Source of the DNA: Macropodus opercularis
Lineage: Eukaryota; Chordata; Actinopteri; Anabantiformes; Osphronemidae
Length of the DNA: 64,000 nt
Assembly (NCBI GenBank): GCA_030770545.1
Contig: CM061097.1
Span: 19,176,501-19,240,500 of the forward strand
Reading direction: 5' to 3'
Part shown: positions 57,201-64,000 of the stretch, piece after piece
Layout of the letters: each line of letters begins with the position of its first letter
How positions within the stretch are numbered: the first letter of the stretch is position 1
Translations under genes and position numbers: made by a program
Notes under the pieces: generated by a model
What the model saw: only the letters and a program-made list of their open reading frames with translations
The model's database searches: none
What the model was told of the DNA's origin: nothing

Positions 57201-60200
57201 CTGCAGTGAAGAACGCTTGCTTTTCTCTGACTTTGTACTAACTATCGCTGACTGCAATGAAGAACGTTTGCTTTTCTCTGACTTTGTACTAACTATCGCT
57301 GACTGCAATGAAGAACGTTTGCTTTTCTCTGACTTTGTACTAACTATCGCTTACTGCAATGAAGAACGCTTGGTATTCTCTGACTTTGTACTGTTACTGA
57401 CTGCAATGAAGAACGTTTGCTTTTCTCTGACTTTGTACTAACTATCGCTGACTGCAATGAAGAACGTTTGCTTTTCTCTGACTTTGTACTAACTATCGCT
57501 GATTGCAATGAAGAGCACTTGCTTTTCTCTGACTTTGTACTAACTATCGCTGACTGCAATGAAGAACGTTTGCTTTTCTCTGACTTTGTACTAACTATCG
57601 CTGACTGCAATGAAGAACATTTACTTTTCTCTGACTTTGTACTAACTATCGCTGACTGCAATGAAGAACGTTTGCTTTTCTCTGACTTTGTACTAACTAT
57701 CGCTGACTGCAATGAAGAACGTTTGCTTTTCTCTGATTTTGTACTAACTATCGCTGCCTGCAATGAAGAACGCTTGCTTTTCTCTGACTTTGTACTAACT
57801 ATCGCTGACTGCAATGAAGAACGTTTGCTTTTCTCTGACTTTGTACTATCGTTGACTGCAATGAAGAACGTTTGCTTTTTTCTGACTTTGTACTAACTAT
57901 CACTGATTGCAATGAAGAACGTTTGCTTTTCTCTCACTTTGTACTAACTGTCACTGACTATAATGAAGAACGCTTGCTTTTCTCTCACTTTGTACTAACT
58001 GTCACTGACTGCAATGAAGAACGTTTGCTTTTCTCTAACTTTGTACTAACTATCGCTGACTGCAATGAAGAACGTTTGCTTTTCTCTAACTTTGTACTAA
58101 CTGTCACTGACTGCAATGAAGAACGTTTGCTTTTCTCTGACTTTGTAGTAACTATCGCTGACTGCAATGAAGAACGTTTGCTTTTCCCCAGTTTGTACTA
58201 ACTATCGCTGATTGCAATGAAGAACGCTAGCTTTTCTCTGACTTTGTACTAACTATCGCTGTCTGCAATGAAGAACGTTTGCTTTTCTCTAACTTTGTAC
58301 TAACTATCGCTGTCTGCAATGAAGAACGCTTGCTTTTCTCTAACTTTGTACTAAGTATCGCTGTCTGCAATGAAGAACGCTTGCTTTTCTCTAACTTTGT
58401 ACTATCCCTGTCTGCAATGAAGAACGCTTGCTTTTCTCTAACTTTGTACTAAGTATCGCTGCCTGCAATGAAGAACGCTTGCTTTTCTCTGATATTGTAC
58501 TAACTATCGCTGCCTGCAATGAAAAACGCTTGCTTTTCTCTGATATTGTACTAACTATCGCTGACTGCAATGAAGAACGTTTGCTTTTCTCTGATATTGT
58601 ACTAACTATCGCTGACTGCAATGAAGAACGTTTGCTTTTCTCTGACTTTGTACTAACTATCGCTGACTGCAATGAAGAACGTTTGCTTTTCTCTGACTTT
58701 GTACTAACTATCGCTGATTGCAATGAAGAGCACTTGCTTTTCTCTGACTTTGTACTAACTATCGCTGACTGCAATGAAGAACGTTTGCTTTTTTCTGACT
58801 TTGTACTAACTATCGCTGACTGCAATGAAGAACGTTTGCTTTTCTCTGACTGTGTACTAACTATCGCTGACTGCAATGAAGAACGTTTGCTTTTCTCTGA
58901 CTTTGTACTAACTATCGCTGACTGCAATGAAGAACACTTGCTTTTCTCTGACTTTGTACTAACTATCGCTGACTGCAATGAAGAACGCTTGCTTTTCTCT
59001 AACTTTGTACTAACTATCTCTGACTGCAATGAAGAACGCTTGGTATTCTCTGACTTTGTACTAACTATCGCTGATTGCAATGAAGAACGTTTGCTTTTCT
59101 CTGACTTTGTACTAACTATCGCTGACTGCAATGAAGAACGCTTGCTTTTCTCTGACTTTGTACTAACTATCTCTGACTGCAATGAAGAACGCTTGGTATT
59201 CTCTGACTTTGTACTGTTACTGACTGCAATGAAGAACGTTTGCTTTTCTCTGACTTTGTACTAACTATCGCTGACTGCAATGAAGAACGTTTGCTTTTCT
59301 GTGACTTTGTACTAACTATCGCTGACTGCAATGAAGAACGTTTGCTTTTCTCTGACTTTGTACTAACTATCGCTGACTGCAATGAAGAACGCTTGCTTTT
59401 CTCTGACTTTGTACTGTTACTGACTGCAATGAAGAACGTTTGCTTTTCTCTGACTTTGTACTAACTATCGCTGATTGCAATGAAGAACGTTTGCTTTTCT
59501 CTGACTTTGTACTAACTGTCGCTGACTGTAATGAAGAACGTTTGCTTTTCTCTGACTTTGTACTAACTATCGCTGACTGTAATGAAGAACGTTTGCTTTT
59601 CTCTGACTTTGTACTAACTATCGCTGACTGCAATGAAGAACGTTTGCTTTTCTCTGACTTTGTACTAACTATCGCTGACTGCAATGAAGAACGTTTGCTT
59701 TTCTCTCACTTTGTACTAACTGTCACTGACTGCAATGAAGAACGCTTGCTTTTCTCTCACTTTGTACTAACTGTCACTGACTACAATGAAGAACGTTTGC
59801 TTTTCCCTGACTTTGTACTAACTATCGCTGACTGCAATGAAGAACGTTTGCTTTTTTCTGACTTTGTACTAACTATCGCTGACTGCAATGAAGAACGCTT
59901 GCTTTTCTCTAACTTTGTACTAACTATCGCTGACTGCAATGAAGAACGTTTGCTTTTTTCTGACTTTGTACTAACTATCGCTGACTGCAATGAAGAACGC
60001 TTGCTTTTCTCTGACTTTGTACTAACTATCGCTGACTGCAATGAAGAACGTTTGCTTTTCTCTGACTTTGTACTAACTATCACTGACTATAATGAAGAAC
60101 GCTTGCTTTTCTCTGACTTTGTACTAACTATCGCTGACTGCAATGAAGAACGTTTGCTTTTGTCTGACTTTGTACTAACTATCGCTGACTGCAATGAAGA

Positions 60201-63200
60201 ACGTTTGCTTTTCTCTAACTTTGTACTAACTATCTCTGACTGCAATGAAGAACGCTTGGTATTCTCTGACTTTGTACTAACTATCACTGACTGCAATGAA
60301 GAACGTTTGCTTTTCTCTGACTTTGTACTAACTATTGCTGACTGCAATGAAGAACGTTTGCTTTTCTCTGACTTTGTACTGTTACTGACTGCAATGAAGA
60401 ACGTTTGCTTTTCTCTGACTTTGTACTAACTATTGCTGATTGCAATGAAGAACGTTTGCTTTTCTCTGACTTTGTACTGTTACTGACTGCAATGAAGAAC
60501 GTTTGCTTTTCTCTGACTTTGTACTAACTATTGCTGATTGCAATGAAGAACGTTTGCTTTTCTCTGACTTTGTACTAACTGTCGCTGACTGCAATGAAGA
60601 ACGTTTGCTTTTCTCTGATTTTGTACTAACTATCGCTGCCTGCAATGAAGAACGCTTGCTTTTCTCTGACTTTGTACTAACTATCGCTGCCTGCAATGAA
60701 GAACGCTTGCTTTTCTCTGACTTTGTACTAACTATCGCTGACTGCAATGAAGAACGTTTGCTTTTCTCTGACTTTGTACTAACTGTCGCTGACTGCAATG
60801 AAGAACGTTTGCTTTTCTCTGACTTTGTACAAACTATCGCTGACTGCAATGAAGAACGCTTGCTTTTCTCTGACTTTGTACTAACTATCGCTGACTGCAA
60901 TGAAGAACGCTTGCTTTTCTTTTATATTGTACAAACTATCGCTGACTGCAATGAAGAACGCTTGCTTTTCTCTGACTTTGTACTAACTATCGCTGACTGC
61001 AATGAAGAACGTTTGCTTTTCTCTGACTTTGTACTAACTATCGCTGACTGCAATGAAGAACGTTTGCTTTTCTCTCACTTTTTACTAACTATCGCTGTCT
61101 GCAATGAAGAACGTTTGCTTTTCTCTGACTTTGTACTAACTATCGCTGACTGCAATGAAGAACGTTTGCTTTTGTCTGACTTTGTACTAACCATCACTGA
61201 CTGCAATGAAGAACGTTTGCTTTTCTCTGACTTTGTACTAACTATCACTGACTGCAATGAAGAACGTTTGCTTTTCTCTGACTTTGTACTAACTATCTCT
61301 GACTGCAATGAAGAACGTTTGCTTTTCTCTAACTTTGTACTAACTATCACTGACTGCAATGAAGAACGTTTGCTTTTCTCTGACTTTGTACTAACTATCG
61401 CTGACTGCAATGAAGAACGTTTGCTTTTCTCTGACTTTGTACTAACTATCGCTGACTGCAATGAAGAACGCTTGCTTTTCTTTTATATTGTACAAACTAT
61501 CGCTGACTGCAATGAAGAACGCTTGCTTTTCTCTAACTTTGTATTAACTATCGCTGACTGCAATGAAGAACGTTTGCTTTTCTCTGACTTTGTACTAACT
61601 ATCGCTGACTGCAATGAAGGACGTTTGCTTTTCTCTGACTTTGTACTAACTATCGCTGATTGCAATGAAGAACGTTTGCTTTTCTCTAACTTTGTACTAA
61701 CTATCACTGACTGCAATGAAGAACGTTTGCTTTTCTCTGACTTTGTACTAACTATCACTGACTGCAATGAAGAACGTTTGCTTTTCTCTGACTTTGTACT
61801 AACTATCGCTGACTGCAATGAAGAACGTTTGCTTTTCTCTGACTTTGTACTAACTATCGCTGACTGCAATGAAGAACGTTTGCTTTTCTCTCACTTTTTA
61901 CTAACTATCGCTGTCTGCAATGAAGAACGTTTGCTTTTCTCTGACTTTGTACTAACTATCGCTGACTGCAATGAAGAACGTTTGCTTTTGTCTGACTTTG
62001 TACTAACTATCGCTGACTGCAATGAAGAACGCTTGCTTTTCTTTTATATTGTACAAACTATCGCTGACTGCAATGAAGAACGCTTGCTTTTCTCTAACTT
62101 TGTATTAACTATCGCTGACTGCAATGAAGAACGTTTGCTTTTCTCTCACTTTTTACTAACTATCGCTGACTGCAATGAAGAACGTTTGCTTTTCTCTGAC
62201 TTTGTACTAACTATCTCTGACTGCAATGAAGAACGTTTGCTTTTCTCTGACTTTGTACTAACTATCGCTGACTGCAATGAAGAACGTTTGCTTTTCTCTC
62301 ACTTTTTACTAACTATCGCTGTCTGCAATGAAGAACGTTTGCTTTTCTCTGACTTTGTACTGTTACTGACTGCAATGAAGAACGTTTGCTTTTCTCTGAC
62401 TTTGTACTAACTATCGCTGACTGCAATGAAGAACGTTTGCTATTCTCTGACTTTGTACTAACTATCGCTGACTGCAATGAAGAACGTTTGCTTTTGTCTG
62501 ACTTTGTACTAACTATCGCTGACTGCAATGAAGAACGTTTGCTTTTCCCTGACTTTGTACTAACTATCGCTGACTGCAATGAAGAACGTTTGCTTTTCTT
62601 TTATATTGTACAAACTATCGCTGACTGCAATGAAGAACGTTTGCTTTTCTTTTATATTGTACAAACTATCGCTGACTGCAATGAAGAACGTTTGCTTTTC
62701 TCTGACTTTGTACTAACTATCGCTGCCTGCAATGAAGAACGTTTGCTTTTCTCTGACTTTGTACTAACTATCGCTGCCTGCAATGAAGAACGTTTGCTTT
62801 TCTCTGATTTTGTACTAACTATCGCTGCCTGCAATGAAGAACGCTTGCTTTTCTCTGACTTTGTACTAACTATCGCTGCCTGCAATGAAGAACGTTTGCT
62901 TTTCTCTGACTTTGTACTAACTATCGCTGACTGCAATGAAGAACGTTTGCTTTTCTCTCACTTTGTACTAACTATCGCTGTCTGCAATGAAGAACGCTTG
63001 CTTTTCTCTAACTTTGTATTAACTATCGCTGACTGCAATGAAGAACGTTTGCTTTTCTCTGACTTTGTACTAACTATCGCTGCCTGCAATGAAGAACGTT
63101 TGCTTTTCTCTGACTTTGTACTATCGCTGATTGCAATGAAGAACGCTTGCTTTTCTCTGACTTTGTACTAACTGTCGCTGACTGCAATGAAGAACGTTTG

Positions 63201-64000
63201 CTTTTCTCTGACTTTGTACTAACTATCGCTGATTGCAATGAAGAGCACTTGCTTTTCTCTGACTTTGTACTAACTATCGCTGACTGCAATGAAGAACGTT
63301 TGCTTTTCTCTGACTTTGTACTAACTATCGCTGACTGCAATGAAGAACGTTTGCTTTTCTCTGACTTTGTACTAACTATCGCTGATTGCAATGAAGAGCA
63401 CTTGCTTTTCTCTGACTTTGTACTAACTATCGCTGACTGCAATGAAGAACGTTTGCTTTTCTCTGACTTTGTACTAACTATCGCTGACTGCAATGAAGAA
63501 CGTTTACTTTTCTCTGACTTTGTACTAACTATCGCTGACTGCAATGAAGAACGTTTGCTTTTCTCTGACTTTGTACTAACTATCGCTGACTGCAATGAAG
63601 AACGTTTGCTTTTCTCTGACTTTGTACTAACTATCGCTGACTGCAATGAAGAACGTTTGCTTTTCTCTGACTTTGTACTAACTATCGCTGACTGCAATGA
63701 AGAACGTTTGCTTTTCTCTGACTTTGTACTATCGTTGACTGCAATGAAGAACGTTTGCTTTTTTCTGACTTTGTACTAACTATCACTGATTGCAATGAAG
63801 AACGTTTGCTTTTCTCTCACTTTGTACTAACTGTCACTGACTATAATGAAGAACGCTTGCTTTTCTCTCACTTTGTACTAACTGTCACTGACTGCAATGA
63901 AGAACGTTTGCTTTTCTCTAACTTTGTACTAACTATCGCTGACTGCAATGAAGAACGTTTGCTTTTCTCTAACTTTGTACTAACTGTCACTGACTGCAAT
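51238..64000. repeat. 51-bp satellite array (to window end)
   Basis: The consensus unit begins TTTGTACTAACTATCGCTGA and continues CTGCAATGAAGAACGTTTGC and TTTTCTCTGAC, 51 bases in all. The array fills about 12.76 kb, roughly 250 units by length, and runs off the right edge. Most units are 51 bases; at least 15 are 47 bases. Being 17 codons long, the unit gives long stop-free frames on both strands (FVLTIADCNEERLLFSD on +, QSAIVSTKSEKSKRSSL on -). Point variants recur in ordered groups, showing higher-order structure. I regard it as non-coding satellite DNA. Confidence 0.95.

Noticed and set aside
51274..63779. Dozens of long ORFs on both strands in the satellite as repeat-protein genes
   Set aside because: The unit is 17 codons and stop-free in one frame per strand, so open frames are automatic. 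Frames restart at each 47-bp unit, there is no start context, and variants are not biased to synonymous sites by eye.
51238..64000. CRISPR array
   Set aside because: Units are contiguous with no unique spacers, and the genome is vertebrate. It is a tandem satellite.

Overview
The window looks like repeat-rich, probably heterochromatic DNA from a teleost fish. The evidence is three copies of an L2/Maui-type LINE 3' end with a TTGAA-repeat tail, tRNA-derived SINE pieces of the kind common in fish, several class I endogenous retroviruses (ERVs), a fish-type HECT/G2E3-like gene remnant and a PDE9-like exon set. No complete host protein-coding gene is visible. Almost everything is mobile DNA, decayed gene fragments, segmental duplication or satellite.

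Layout. 1-2.2 kb: SINE and LINE debris. 2.2-5.2 kb: AT-rich DNA, a CCAAT-box promoter with two possible exons on +, and a broken HECT/G2E3-like gene on -. 5.2-6.97 kb: a 5'-truncated L2-type LINE with an open reverse transcriptase. 7.3-12.57 kb: ERV1 (+), with gag, protease, an extra His-x-Ser/Thr domain, RT, integrase, an env stub and a 3' LTR. 12.57-22.03 kb: duplication block A. 22.4-23.5 kb: three exons of a PDE9-like cyclic nucleotide phosphodiesterase gene (-). 23.76-24.4 kb: L2 tail (-). 24.4-25.8 kb: ERV2 integrase (-). 25.9-27.5 kb: mostly unrecognised. 27.5-33.6 kb: ERV3 (-), interrupted by a SINE. 33.65-33.86 kb: a 39-bp minisatellite. 34.2-41.8 kb: block B. 41.8-42.2 kb: L2 fragment. 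42.7-44.6 kb: ERV4 (+). 44.67-45.04 kb: a Tc1/mariner-like short element. 45.63-50.68 kb: block C. 50.7-51.27 kb: ERV5 fragment. From about 51.24 kb to the window end: a satellite of 51-bp units, about 250 copies by length.

Blocks A, B and C are copies of one segment. Each keeps a compact promoter (YY1-like site, inverted CCAAT box, perfect CRE) with a strong splice donor on each side, as for a divergent promoter, plus two related minus-strand exons. They differ by distinct insertions, deletions and one replacement by three telomere repeats. ERV pieces sit beside block edges, so ERV-mediated rearrangement is a reasonable inference.

The most unusual items are: (1) the satellite, whose left edge overlaps a leader-like ORF of an ERV fragment and which carries an apparent ~6-kb higher-order duplication; (2) a domain between protease and RT in three divergent ERVs carrying paired His-x-Ser/Thr motifs, suggesting a 2H-phosphoesterase-like fold; (3) a telomere-repeat scar; (4) the triplicated divergent promoter. 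All identifications come from reading motifs by eye; no database search was run.
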